Shown: one piece after another, positions 1 to 7,179 of the stretch
Layout: every line of letters starts with the position of its first letter
How positions within the stretch are numbered: the stretch's first letter is position 1
Assembly (NCBI GenBank): GCA_028287745.1
Contig: JAQBPB010000057.1
Location: forward strand, 1 to 43,859
Direction: 5' to 3'
Length of the DNA stretch: 43,859 nt
Source: Chloroflexota bacterium
GTDB taxonomy: Bacteria > Chloroflexota > Chloroflexia > Chloroheliales > Chloroheliaceae
The notes under the pieces: model-generated
Database searches by the model: none
Seen by the model: the letters and a program-made list of their open reading frames with translations, nothing else
Told to the model about the DNA's origin: nothing
Position numbers and translations under genes: made by a program

Positions 1-137
1 TATTCCATGCGCCACGTTAGCAGGCTGCTTTCGGCAAGTTTATGCTCCCGACAAATCTGAGCAGGTCGTTTCTCTCCGCTTTCGACCTGTTTACAGACTT
101 GGATCTTTAATTCCCGAGTGTGATTACTACCATTCAT
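1..137 (-). CDS. IS3-family transposase OrfA, N-terminal part (partial)
   Basis: Forty-five codons are visible, starting with ATG at 137 behind a good ribosome binding site (AGGAG, about 8 bases upstream). The peptide begins MNGSNHTRELKIQVCKQVES and continues with GEKRPAQICREHKLAESSLL followed by TWR. This is the helix-turn-helix region of IS3/IS911-type OrfA, which binds the element's ends. The gene runs off the left edge, so it is unknown whether OrfB follows. It differs clearly in sequence from the second OrfA at 977, so these are two different elements rather than one inverted copy. Confidence 0.75.
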   Translation of the reverse strand, partial: MNGSNHTRELKIQVCKQVESGEKRPAQICREHKLAESSLLTWRME

Positions 138-225
138 TTCTAACTTCTCCTTTACCTTAAAAGTATAACGGCAAATCTTGAAGAAGCTAGCTTTCATTTT
201 GGTCCGCTTTTATGGGTTCAGTCCA
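1..225 (-). mobile_element. End of an IS3-type insertion sequence (cut by window edge)
   Basis: The minus strand carries an OrfA-like transposase start at 137. About 70-90 bases upstream of it is a terminal sequence reading TGGACTGAACCCATAAAA on the minus strand, with its outer end at 225. A TGGAC-type end followed by a short leader and orfA is the usual layout of IS3-family elements. The rest of the element lies to the left of the window, so completeness and target-site duplication cannot be judged. Confidence 0.6.
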
Positions 226-317
226 ATGCATATGTTTACTTGTGATTTTCTTGGGGATTGTGGTGTTATATAGTTAAGCACTTATTAAGCCTAGTGTGGG
301 AGTAAAGGTAAAAGTTG

Positions 318-902
318 ATGAAACGATTTATAGCTAAATCTTTAGGGATAAACCTGCTGTTTGTTACAGTAATACTTTGTGCCTGTGGACAGTTGACTAG
401 CACCAGTATTAACAATCCACCGGCTGTTACCCCTACCCAAGTTATAACCCATACTGTCCAAGTGGAAAGAAGTTCCACGCCACGCATAACTCCAACAATT
501 GCTAAAACACCATCAGTGACCTTCAGTCCTGCTATATTTGCAAGGCCACAATCTATTAAGGATATTCCAATACCGCCACAAGCAAGCAAAGTTAGTACGA
601 TTGAATATAACAAAATTGGCTTTTTTGTACCGACTTCTGTTTACAAAGATTTTTTTGCTGTAAAAGGTTTCTATAGAAGAGAACTCCCTCCTTTAGGATG
701 GGAACATTGCCAAACCTCAAGTTGTGCAAATAGTATTGCTACCGCTACTGATACTGCTTATGATAGTTATAAGTTTAGTTCACAACGGGATAATGGCCCT
801 TTTCTTCAAATTATGGCCTGTCCTGAGGAGATAGTTTATTGCAAGGAAAAAAGAACTGAACAGGGTGGGTTTAATGTCACAGTTCAATTCCTTAATTTGT
901 AG
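318..902 (+). CDS. Predicted lipoprotein of unknown function
   Basis: A protein of about 194 residues starting at ATG 318, with an AAGG-type site about 10 bases upstream. A TTG lies one codon earlier but is less likely. The N-terminus has two basic residues, a hydrophobic stretch and a lipobox ending LCAC, so the protein should be lipid-anchored after signal peptidase II cleavage. A Ser/Thr/Pro-rich linker follows (roughly residues 28-75), then a globular part with several cysteines, including a CQTSSC motif. I do not recognise the family. The gene is AT-richer than most of the window and lies between two IS3-type remnants, so recent acquisition is plausible. Confidence 0.7.
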   Translation: MKRFIAKSLGINLLFVTVILCACGQLTSTSINNPPAVTPTQVITHTVQVERSSTPRITPTIAKTPSVTFSPAIFARPQSIKDIPIPPQASKVSTIEYNKIGFFVPTSVYKDFFAVKGFYRRELPPLGWEHCQTSSCANSIATATDTAYDSYKFSSQRDNGPFLQIMACPEEIVYCKEKRTEQGGFNVTVQFLNL

Positions 903-976
903 TACAAAGGAATAATATAATGGACCCCGGAATTACGACGTGATAGGAAACTTCCTTAAGGTGGGTTAAATAAATA

Positions 977-1264
977 ATGAGTGTAATTAGAAAACGGTAT
1001 TCGTCCCAGTTCAAAGCCCAGGTGGTCCAGGAACTGCTGACCGGGGAACAGACCCTGGGCCAGATTGCTGCAAAATATAACATTCACCCTAATGTCATTA
1101 CCAAATGGCGTAAAGCCGCTTTGGGGGCGATGCCAGATGCTATCGATGAACAAACTCAGAAAGCTGTAAATGCCTTAAAGGCCCAGCACAAAAAAGAAAA
1201 AGAACTTCTCTACGCTCAAATCGGCCGGTTAACTGCCCAGTTAAACTGGTTGAAAAAAAGCTAG
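977..1264 (+). CDS. IS3-family transposase OrfA
   Basis: A 95-residue protein. The N-terminus (RKRYSSQFKAQVVQELLTGE) and the following TLGQIAAKYNIHPNVITKW form the OrfA helix-turn-helix that recognises IS ends. Residues 60-95 are rich in Lys, Gln and Leu and end QIGRLTAQLNWLKKS, the leucine-zipper segment that normally meets OrfB by programmed -1 frameshifting. Family members are usually 90-110 residues, so OrfA itself is full length. OrfB downstream is broken, so this gene is probably a leftover. The start ATG lacks a clear Shine-Dalgarno sequence. Confidence 0.85.
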   Translation: MSVIRKRYSSQFKAQVVQELLTGEQTLGQIAAKYNIHPNVITKWRKAALGAMPDAIDEQTQKAVNALKAQHKKEKELLYAQIGRLTAQLNWLKKS

Positions 1265-1427
1265 AAGCGTCGGTATCAAGCTCGACCCGGTAAAGCTGGA
1301 TTGATTGGCAGTCCGAGCGAGAGCGGATTATCAAAGAGTAGGCCGACCTACTTGGCCTCAATCGAAGTGGTCTTTATTTCAAACCGAAACAGCCAAGTCA
1401 GCGCGAACTAGAGCTAAAGCGGCGTAA
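1265..1427 (+). pseudogene. Remnant of IS3-family orfB (transposase N-terminus)
   Basis: Read in the frame that includes 1300-1302, the DNA encodes IDWQSERERIIKE, a stop codon at 1339-1341, then ADLLGLNRSGLYFKPKQPSQ and RELELKRR. This matches the start of IS3 OrfB, where a short helix-turn-helix with a 'LGLNRSGLYY'-type motif precedes the DDE domain. The in-frame stop and the absence of any DDE region show the gene is dead. Confidence 0.75.
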
Positions 1428-1450
1428 TTGTGGCGTAAAGGGCGTTAACT

Positions 1451-1471
1451 AAAAAAGCGCCTAATGGCGCT
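1451..1471 (-). terminator. Rho-independent terminator downstream of tRNA-Leu
   Basis: On the minus strand, a 6-bp stem (AGCGCC / GGCGCT, loop of four) is followed directly by a run of T. It lies about 30 bases downstream of the 3' end of tRNA-Leu and fits as its terminator. Confidence 0.65.
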
Positions 1472-1501
1472 AATTCGCTGGTTTAAGTTCAAAGTGTTAA
1501 A

Positions 1502-1583
1502 TGGGGAATGTGGGAGTCGAACCCACACGCCTTTCGGCACATGATCCTAAGTCATGCTTGTCTGCCAATTCCAACAATCCCCC
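1502..1583 (-). tRNA. tRNA-Leu (anticodon UAG)
   Basis: The minus strand from 1583 to 1502 folds as a class II tRNA. The acceptor arm is GGGGGAT / ATTCCCC with one G-U pair, and the discriminator base is A. The anticodon stem is CATGA / TCATG around loop CTTAGGA, giving anticodon TAG. A long variable arm (TGCCGAAAGGCG) and a T arm with GTGGG-TTCGACT-CCCAC follow. CCA is not encoded. Its own promoter (1603-1631) and terminator (1451-1471) make it a single-gene unit. IS remnants lie just beyond its 3' end. Confidence 0.96.
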
Positions 1584-1602
1584 GAAGGTACAAATCGGGT
1601 TC

Positions 1603-1631
1603 AGTATAGCATAAAGATTCTGTGAAAACAA
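1603..1631 (-). promoter_or_regulatory. Promoter of tRNA-Leu (extended -10)
   Basis: The minus strand reads TTGTTT (1631-1626), a 17-base spacer ending in TGC, then TATACT (1608-1603). Transcription would start near 1596, about 13 bases before the mature 5' end of the tRNA. Confidence 0.65.
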
Positions 1632-1686
1632 TATTGAACCCGGAAAAGCTTACTAACCGGAATTTTAAACTATAGACTCGCACTCC

Positions 1687-2415
1687 TTAGAAATAAGGTA
1701 GAAAACAGCGCCTTACCTCGCTGGCACCAATCAGGCTGGGTTCAATCGTACGGGTTAGCCAGGAGGGATCACCGGTCAGGAAATGGGCGTGGAGGTCTAC
1801 TAATTTCCCTTTGTGGTTTGCGGCTGCCCTGGCAATGGCCGTGTTAACTCGTACATGGTTGCGCCGGGCCAATTCGGGGTCGATACCCAGGAAATTGAGC
1901 GAGTCGTCCCCAAAGCTGGGGTCGTAAACATTGCCGATAAAGATTTCTTGCACGGGCAGCTGCCCCAGGAAGGTATCAAGCTTACTTGCAAAAGTATCAA
2001 TTGCCAGGCCCTGGTCCGTTACCAGGCCCCGCAGCAGGTCGTTGCCACCTATGGTGATTATGGCTACGGTGCGCCCCTGGCCGGGGTTCAGACCCTGGAG
2101 CTGGTGCGGTAAGCTGTCTACCGTTGCTCCATCCTGGGCCCGGTGTTCTAGCTTAACCGTTCCACGGCTTTGTAAATCCTGGCCGCGAAACTCGGGGAAC
2201 AGTTTGTCGTCATTCTTGACGAGCAGGCTGCCAGGGGTAACTCCATGGTCATTGTAGTGAGCGCAGTCCAGGATTGAGTCACCAAAGGTATATAGGGTTA
2301 GCATCTCGCTGGTTTCTTTCGGTTTATCATTTCGGGTTAAAAGCCAGCCTGCTCCTGCTAAAGCGGCCGCACTACCCAGTGTGCCAACAAATATCCGCCG
2401 TGATATTTTTCGCAT
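1687..2415 (-). CDS. SGNH/GDSL-type hydrolase with Tat-like signal
   Basis: A secreted esterase/lipase-like hydrolase of about 242 residues. The N-terminus (MRKISRRIFVGTLGSAAALA) has a twin-arginine-like motif and a hydrophobic core, suggesting export. Block I is TFGDSILD, with the nucleophilic serine in GDS, and block III is ITIGGNDLLRG, with the oxyanion-hole Asn. The usual C-terminal DxxH block is not obvious; the end reads EPSLIGASEVRR. The ATG at 2415 is preferred because it starts a clean signal peptide; a TTG six codons upstream (2433) is the alternative. The substrate is unknown. The gene stands alone, with no partner on the same strand within 100 bases. Confidence 0.8.
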   Translation of the reverse strand: MRKISRRIFVGTLGSAAALAGAGWLLTRNDKPKETSEMLTLYTFGDSILDCAHYNDHGVTPGSLLVKNDDKLFPEFRGQDLQSRGTVKLEHRAQDGATVDSLPHQLQGLNPGQGRTVAIITIGGNDLLRGLVTDQGLAIDTFASKLDTFLGQLPVQEIFIGNVYDPSFGDDSLNFLGIDPELARRNHVRVNTAIARAAANHKGKLVDLHAHFLTGDPSWLTRTIEPSLIGASEVRRCFLPYF

Positions 2416-2542
2416 CTTGTTCTTGCTGTGCAATTAGGTTTAAGTCCGGGTATTTTGTATAGGCTGCTTTTCGTATTTTTTAACCTGGTGAATTTTAAAT
2501 AGCGTATAACAGGTCCAAGCAGCCTATAAATCAAGAAATAGG

Positions 2543-3052
2543 TCAGGCAAAAGTCTGGGGACCGGTGGTCGAGGCGCTGCCTCCCATACCCAGTTCCATT
2601 GCCGGGAGGCTGTTCTGGACGCCGGGTAAGGCCATTTGTTTGGCCTCCATGATTTGCTGGCCCAGGACCTGCATCCGGTCTTTATCCAGCATCTCCCGCG
2701 CCGCCGGGAAAACCTTGCCTTCCTCGTCTTTAACGTGGTGTTCCACCTTCTTCATGAGCTTGGTTACCCGGTCGGACAGCCCGCTCGGACCATTGCCCAG
2801 GGCAGCCAGTTCACCTAGAATGGCCTTCATTTCTCCATGTTCTTTGAAAGCATCTATAAGTTGGCCGGACATAGCGGTGTTAGAGGCCAATGCCGGGTAG
2901 AAAATGTTCTCCTCGGCCATGGCGTGTAAGCTCAACTCCCGGTACAGTTGGGCCAACAATTGCTGGCTCTGTCCTCCCTTTTCCTGCTGCAACTGCATGA
3001 ATATAGCTTCTACTTTCCGGTGGTCCTGAGTTAAAAGATCAACTGCATCCAT
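2543..3052 (-). CDS. Hemerythrin HHE domain protein
   Basis: A cytoplasmic four-helix-bundle protein of 169 residues. Candidate ligands of a non-haem di-iron centre are placed as in HHE proteins: H11, H43 with E47/E48 (in SLHAMAEENIFYP), H72, and H105/H106 with E110/E111 (in EHHVKDEEGKVFP). Such proteins bind O2 or NO, or take part in iron and redox stress handling; the exact role here is unknown. The last 25-30 residues are low in complexity (Gly, Ser, Thr, Pro) and probably disordered. The start has an excellent ribosome binding site (AAAGGAGG, about 9 bases upstream). A perfect palindrome upstream (3082-3099) suggests repressor control. Confidence 0.88.
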   Translation of the reverse strand: MDAVDLLTQDHRKVEAIFMQLQQEKGGQSQQLLAQLYRELSLHAMAEENIFYPALASNTAMSGQLIDAFKEHGEMKAILGELAALGNGPSGLSDRVTKLMKKVEHHVKDEEGKVFPAAREMLDKDRMQVLGQQIMEAKQMALPGVQNSLPAMELGMGGSASTTGPQTFA

Positions 3053-3081
3053 GATGCTAACCTCCTTTGGTAAGTTACTAC

Positions 3082-3099
3082 TAGTAATATTTATTACTA
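3082..3099. promoter_or_regulatory. Palindromic candidate operator upstream of hemerythrin gene
   Basis: A perfect inverted repeat of two 8-base arms with a 2-base centre, TAGTAATA-TT-TATTACTA, lies about 30 bases before the start codon at 3052. That is where a repressor would cover the -10 region or leader. The regulator is not known. Confidence 0.5.
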
Positions 3100-3250
3100 A
3101 CCCGGGTTTTAACCGCTAAAATGGTAAAATAGCCATATTACCGGTTAAACCTGTTAAGGGCAAAAGGTATGTCAGCACAAGCAATACCAGTGACCTGGAA
3201 ATCTACCAAATGGGAAGTTATCTATCTCTAAAGTATTAGATAGTTGGTAA

Positions 3251-3859
3251 TCAGGGTATATCCTTCTCGGCTAATTTGGATAGGGTGGACCAGCGGTTAT
3301 CAATAGGTTCCGCTACATCTTCTTCATTTGTTTCGTTCTCTTCATGAAGAGTACTTTGCCGGTTAATTTCGTCCAACCGGTCCTGGTAACCGGGGCAATT
3401 ATCCCCGCATACCGGTGTAATGGGTAAACTTACCAGGATTTGTTGTCGTATAGCCTCCGTTAGATTTATATAGTGCTTATCTTCGACCTCAAGGCTCGAT
3501 TCTTCATCTATGGCCCCAGGTTCTATATGCCGGTGCTTATATACCTCAAGGGGTATGCGGTATGCTTCAGCAAGGTCAAATGTCAGGTGGTAAGGAAAAT
3601 CTCTAAGGCACCGGACACATTCAAGTATTACATCTGCTTCGGCTTTGCCCTGTACCCTGATATAGGAAAGGGTTTTGATTAAACCTAAAAACCCTTTAAT
3701 ACTGGTAGCTTCCTGGGGTTTCTCCCCTCCCTCCAGGTTTAAAGGGAGTTTGTCCAACTCGAAATGATGTTCAAGCCGCGCCCCTTCGGAGTTGTCCAGT
3801 AAACTTGATGCATCAAATTTAAGTGGGTTATTGGGCAGGCTATTTTGATTTTCATTCAT
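3251..3859 (-). CDS. DUF177 / YceD family protein
   Basis: A 202-residue protein of the DUF177 (YceD) family. The family is normally encoded beside rpmF (ribosomal protein L32) and is implicated in 23S rRNA accumulation. Visible hallmarks are the cysteine pair ECVRCL (C81, C84), the hydrophobic segment INLTEAIRQQILVSLPITPV, the second pair C151/C155 (CGDNC) and the C-terminal DNRWSTLSKL, which matches the usual 'DpRwa.L..L' tail. The four cysteines could bind zinc. Residues 160-190 are acidic. The start is ATG 3859 with an AGGTG-type site. No rpmF follows: the 198 bases to the hemerythrin gene encode no L32-like peptide. Confidence 0.85.
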   Translation of the reverse strand: MNENQNSLPNNPLKFDASSLLDNSEGARLEHHFELDKLPLNLEGGEKPQEATSIKGFLGLIKTLSYIRVQGKAEADVILECVRCLRDFPYHLTFDLAEAYRIPLEVYKHRHIEPGAIDEESSLEVEDKHYINLTEAIRQQILVSLPITPVCGDNCPGYQDRLDEINRQSTLHEENETNEEDVAEPIDNRWSTLSKLAEKDIP

Positions 3860-3975
3860 CCAGTCACCTAAATCTTCTTAAACCGGACTTCTTACCGGGT
3901 TTGTTAAAAATCATCTGGCTATTACTGTCGCAAAAATACTGTACAGTTGCAGTTGCACTCTTGAATTTATGCTGA

Positions 3976-4590
3976 TTATTTGCCTTCCGGCAGGCCCAAA
4001 AGGAAATTGATCCAGGCATCCGTATAGAGAAATCTTACTCCAACCAGGCGGGCTGCTTTTTCGTCTGTGGGCATATCACCAATATAGATTGTTTCGTTTG
4101 GACTACACTTGCAAGAATTCAGCGCGGCCCCGATCATTTCCGGCTCTGGCTTACGCCACCTCACATCACTGCTAATCTCAATTCTGGTAGCCGGACACTC
4201 CCGCCGTTGTAATTCACTTTTCAGAAACCGGGCGTACCGGCGGGCGGCGGCTTCCCACTGGAAGGGTGGTCCGGGAATATTTAAACCGGGATGAGTGGCG
4301 GCTAGTAGGGTTACCGGTAACCCACTACTTTCTTTTAGCAGAATCACTGCCGCCAGTAGAACCTCAGCTATTCTCAATTCAGTCGGGAACTTTTTCTTGC
4401 GGAGCATTTTTCGCCAGACCGGGCCGGATTGGTTGGTTGCGATAAAAAGTTGCTGGATGCCCAGGCCTGGTAACTGGCTCAAACTTCTTGCAATACCGGG
4501 AACGGGTTGAGTGGTATAACTGGTAAAAAGGGTTCCATCCAGGTCAAACCCTATTACACTTGCGCCCTTTATTATGGTTTCAACAGCCAT
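3976..4590 (-). CDS. HAD-superfamily hydrolase (HAD-IIIA-like phosphatase)
   Basis: A 204-residue cytosolic phosphatase-like protein. HAD motif I is GFDLDGTLF, with nucleophile D16 and acid/base D18. Motif II is ATNQSG (T52), motif III uses K147 in RWRKPEPEM, and motif IV is IGDMPTDEKAA (D172, D176), which would hold Mg2+. The TNQSG form of motif II points to the HAD-IIIA group (histidinol-phosphate, heptose bisphosphate and polynucleotide 3' phosphatases). The exact substrate cannot be read from the sequence. The start is ATG 4590; GAAGG lies unusually close to it. The gene is separated from the DUF177 gene by about 116 bases and may be transcribed with it. Confidence 0.85.
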   Translation of the reverse strand: MAVETIIKGASVIGFDLDGTLFTSYTTQPVPGIARSLSQLPGLGIQQLFIATNQSGPVWRKMLRKKKFPTELRIAEVLLAAVILLKESSGLPVTLLAATHPGLNIPGPPFQWEAAARRYARFLKSELQRRECPATRIEISSDVRWRKPEPEMIGAALNSCKCSPNETIYIGDMPTDEKAARLVGVRFLYTDAWINFLLGLPEGK

Positions 4591-4841
4591 CCTTCGCTAA
4601 TACCTTTCAAGTTAGTTCCAGGTCTAAATCCAACTATAGCTAAGTAACTGGCAAATTATTGGCCCTGGCTGGCCTGTTAGCCAGATTGTTGTACCTGCTT
4701 AAAACTTCCGTGGCGTATTTTGTACGCGTGAATAAGTAAAACAGGTGTATTTTAGGTTTTATTCTTTAAAAAGCAGGTACTCCATGGCTTGCTTCGGCGC
4801 GGTCCTACCAGGAGTTACCTTGCATTAATGATAGAGGTTTT

Positions 4842-5315
4842 ATGTCACAAATCCCACGTGATAAAAATTTTGATAGCACTTTAATTCTGCTTTTGGATGG
4901 CTACACCTTTATTTCAAAGAGGTGCAAGCGATTCCAATCCAACATCTTTCAAACCAGACTCTTACTTCAAAAGTCTATTTGTATAACCGGCGAAGAAGCC
5001 GCAAGAGTCTTTTATGATAACGAACGCTTCAAGAGAAAGGGTGTTATGGGACAAACCTTATGGATTTCATCCGGAGAGCTTTCAAGCCAGTCCTGTAAAC
5101 CCCTTTAATCTTATACCCCAGGGTAGTGGGGACCATTATACCGCCACCGCTGTCCTGGCGAGCGAGCTACCATCGAACTGTTGAAGCTAAGCACCTGTAT
5201 GTTAGTCAGGGCCATGCGTTATGATGTTCCGGAGCAAGATTTGCATGTTAGCTTATCCCGGATTCCGGCTGTACCGAAAAGCCGTTTTATAATAAAAAAT
5301 GTAAGACGCTTATAA
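4842..5315 (+). pseudogene. Collapsed cytochrome P450 gene, CYP152 (fatty-acid peroxygenase) type
   Basis: The first ~70 codons read like the N-terminus of CYP152 P450s: IPRDKNFDSTL, LLLDGYTFISKRCKRFQSN, then TGEEAARVFYDNERFKRKG. The reading then jumps to the C-terminal third. In another frame, from about 5065, it gives FHPESFQASPVNPFNLIPQG and SGDHYT. After a further frame change near 5141 it gives RHRCPGERATIELLK, with the haem-ligand cysteine codon at 5151-5153, then RAMRYDVPEQDLHVSLSRIP and KNVRRL up to a stop at 5313-5315. About 240-270 residues of the core are gone and there are at least two frame changes, so the gene is dead. Intact relatives use H2O2 to hydroxylate fatty acids. The first 88 codons still form an open frame ending at 5108. 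Confidence 0.88.
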
Positions 5316-5511
5316 AAAGGCGGAATGCAGGAATTCTGCAACAAATCCGGTTGTAAGAAAAAAAGTGCTTTGCTTTTGCTTCAAGCGCCGTGTTTTGCCC
5401 GGTTTTGTTCTAAAATATAAGGCCTGTTGACGCGGGATTTCCTGGGCCAGTGGGCTTTTTAAGGGCTGTCATTAACTAGTCATGTTCCTGTGTTGATTTA
5501 CCATAATATCT

Positions 5512-7101
5512 CTACCGGTTTTCAGCCGGTTGATTTACCGGTAAATACCAGTTTTTACGACTAAGCAGTTGCAGCACCGCCGGGACCAGGATGCAACGGA
5601 CTACCACCGCATCAAGATAGATGCTAACTACAAGCCCCAGACCTAACTGCTGAATAGCGGCAAATTGGGCAACCAGCATTAGAGTTATGGCCGTACGTGT
5701 AATTGCGCCCGCGCTCACAACTACTCCCGATACCACTCTCGGGCCGTTTATGACCGCAACTCTGGTGCTGCTGCCTTTTTCGAGTTTTTCGCTAATCCGA
5801 TTTATGGTCAATATCTGATAGCTCATTGAAAACCCGAAGAAAAGAGGAAAAAGGAGTAAGGGTAAGCCTCGATCAATTGTCGAGGACTGGCCCTTAAATC
5901 CTAATAGTTCCTTGAACCAGCCAATATCAAAGACCTGCACTACTACGCCCAGGGCCGCCCCGGTTGATAATAAACTTATTAATACCGTGACTACCGCTAA
6001 CAGAAAGGACCGGCTCATCAACGCGACCACTACAAAAGTCAGTCCGGCCACAAATGCCCATATTATTACCAGGTTGAAAAGATATTCGGCTTCAGTGGTG
6101 ATGTTGCCTGTAATATTTAATAATGTTGACTGGGACAGGAGGGGCGCTAATCGCAACTGGAAAAGGGGCAAGCATAGCACCCCTAAAAAGATTATGGCAG
6201 CTATTGCACTTCCATGGTGGTGCCGGGCCGCGAACACCACTACCCTGCCCCATATACCTGTGCCTTCTTTTTCATCATTACCAAAATACGGAAGGGGGGC
6301 AAAATTTATCCTGGTCTCCAGGAGAGCCAGCAGGGCCTGGATAAAGGTTAAACTGCCAAGTAAAGCTATGATAATCAGCCCCAGCGTGCCAATTGCGATA
6401 GTTGTAAGGGTCTGGTCGCGCACCAGTATCAATCCCGACAGGGCAATGGTCCAGACTATAGTGCTGGCAAAATTGGCATTGCCGCCACTGGCACCGGCCA
6501 GCTCTAGCGCCTCATGGCTGTTGCCACTGGTCCGGAGTTTGAAGCGAAAGCGACTTACGATAAAGAGGGAATAGTCAATACTGGTTCCCAGCCCGACCAG
6601 CCCTATGATTATTGCCGCCGGAATATCTTCAGAACTAAGCGGCGGCCGGGTAAGCACCAGCAGGCTTGTGATAATAATCAAGTTGGTCACAGCCAGTCCC
6701 AATCCGATCAAAGCCGCCGCTACGGTGCCAAATGAGGTTAACATGAAAATAACCAGCATGGCCAGAATAATTAAGGAATTAGCCGTAGGGGATAGGTGGG
6801 CCACTACTCCCTCTAATAACTCACCGTTAGCAGCCTGATTTTCGGACTGGAACATAAAGCTATTTTCTCGCGCCAGAAGTGCTCCAAACAATAGCCCCAA
6901 GGTTACAGCCACCCAGCTAATTACAACTATCCAGGGATGCTCCCGGCTCCACTTTTGGACCCTTAAAGTCAGCTTGGCCTGCGACCATTCAAGGAGGTAT
7001 TTTAAATAACCCCTGGTATTAGCAGCGGTTTTACTTTCCTGGTCTGGCCTGAAAGAGTCCTTCAGGTTTTGTCCCGAGGTTTGGGATTTTCCGGTTCTCA
7101 A
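5512..7101 (-). CDS. MMPL-family membrane protein lacking both extracytoplasmic loops
   Basis: A 529-residue polytopic membrane protein with the two-fold repeat of MMPL/RND transporters. Transmembrane helix 1 is near residues 57-77. Only about 30 residues follow before the TM2-TM6 block, and only about 25-30 residues separate TM7 from TM8. In typical MMPL proteins (~700 residues or more) both gaps hold ~130-150-residue porter domains. The motif GLGTSIDYSLFIVSRFR (D176, Y177) matches the proton-relay motif of repeat 1. In repeat 2 the equivalent is FGFSMSYQILTINR, with S427 instead of Asp. The C-terminus (LDAVVVRCILVPAV...NWYLP) is typical. The start is TTG 7101 behind GGAAAGG. Classic lipid or drug export is doubtful; what it does is unknown. 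Confidence 0.85.
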   Translation of the reverse strand: MRTGKSQTSGQNLKDSFRPDQESKTAANTRGYLKYLLEWSQAKLTLRVQKWSREHPWIVVISWVAVTLGLLFGALLARENSFMFQSENQAANGELLEGVVAHLSPTANSLIILAMLVIFMLTSFGTVAAALIGLGLAVTNLIIITSLLVLTRPPLSSEDIPAAIIIGLVGLGTSIDYSLFIVSRFRFKLRTSGNSHEALELAGASGGNANFASTIVWTIALSGLILVRDQTLTTIAIGTLGLIIIALLGSLTFIQALLALLETRINFAPLPYFGNDEKEGTGIWGRVVVFAARHHHGSAIAAIIFLGVLCLPLFQLRLAPLLSQSTLLNITGNITTEAEYLFNLVIIWAFVAGLTFVVVALMSRSFLLAVVTVLISLLSTGAALGVVVQVFDIGWFKELLGFKGQSSTIDRGLPLLLFPLFFGFSMSYQILTINRISEKLEKGSSTRVAVINGPRVVSGVVVSAGAITRTAITLMLVAQFAAIQQLGLGLVVSIYLDAVVVRCILVPAVLQLLSRKNWYLPVNQPAENR

Positions 7102-7179
7102 ACTTCTAACCTTTCCATCTTGCTAGCTCTTTCAATCATCAAACCAGGCCACGACCTTACTTCCTTTACAGTTTTCAGG

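Larger units (their letters stand above)
921..1430 (+). mobile_element. Degenerate IS3-family element remnant
   Basis: The stretch begins with TGGACCCCGGAATTA, which resembles an IS3-type end and shares TGGAC with the end at 225. An intact orfA (977-1264) and a broken start of orfB (to about 1427) follow. The catalytic DDE part of orfB is absent and no matching right end is visible before the tRNA-Leu terminator at 1451. The element should not be able to move by itself. Confidence 0.7.

Noticed and set aside
266..613. A 115-codon minus-strand frame with hydrophobic segments
   Set aside because: It overlaps the lipoprotein gene, which has a better start, a signal peptide and a lipobox. The hydrophobicity arises from the antisense of Thr/Pro-rich codons.
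5912..6574. A 220-codon open frame on the plus strand
   Set aside because: It lies fully antisense to the MMPL-like gene, is rich in Lys, Arg and Thr with no family pattern, and has no ribosome binding site. It is a shadow of the GC-biased codon use of the real gene.
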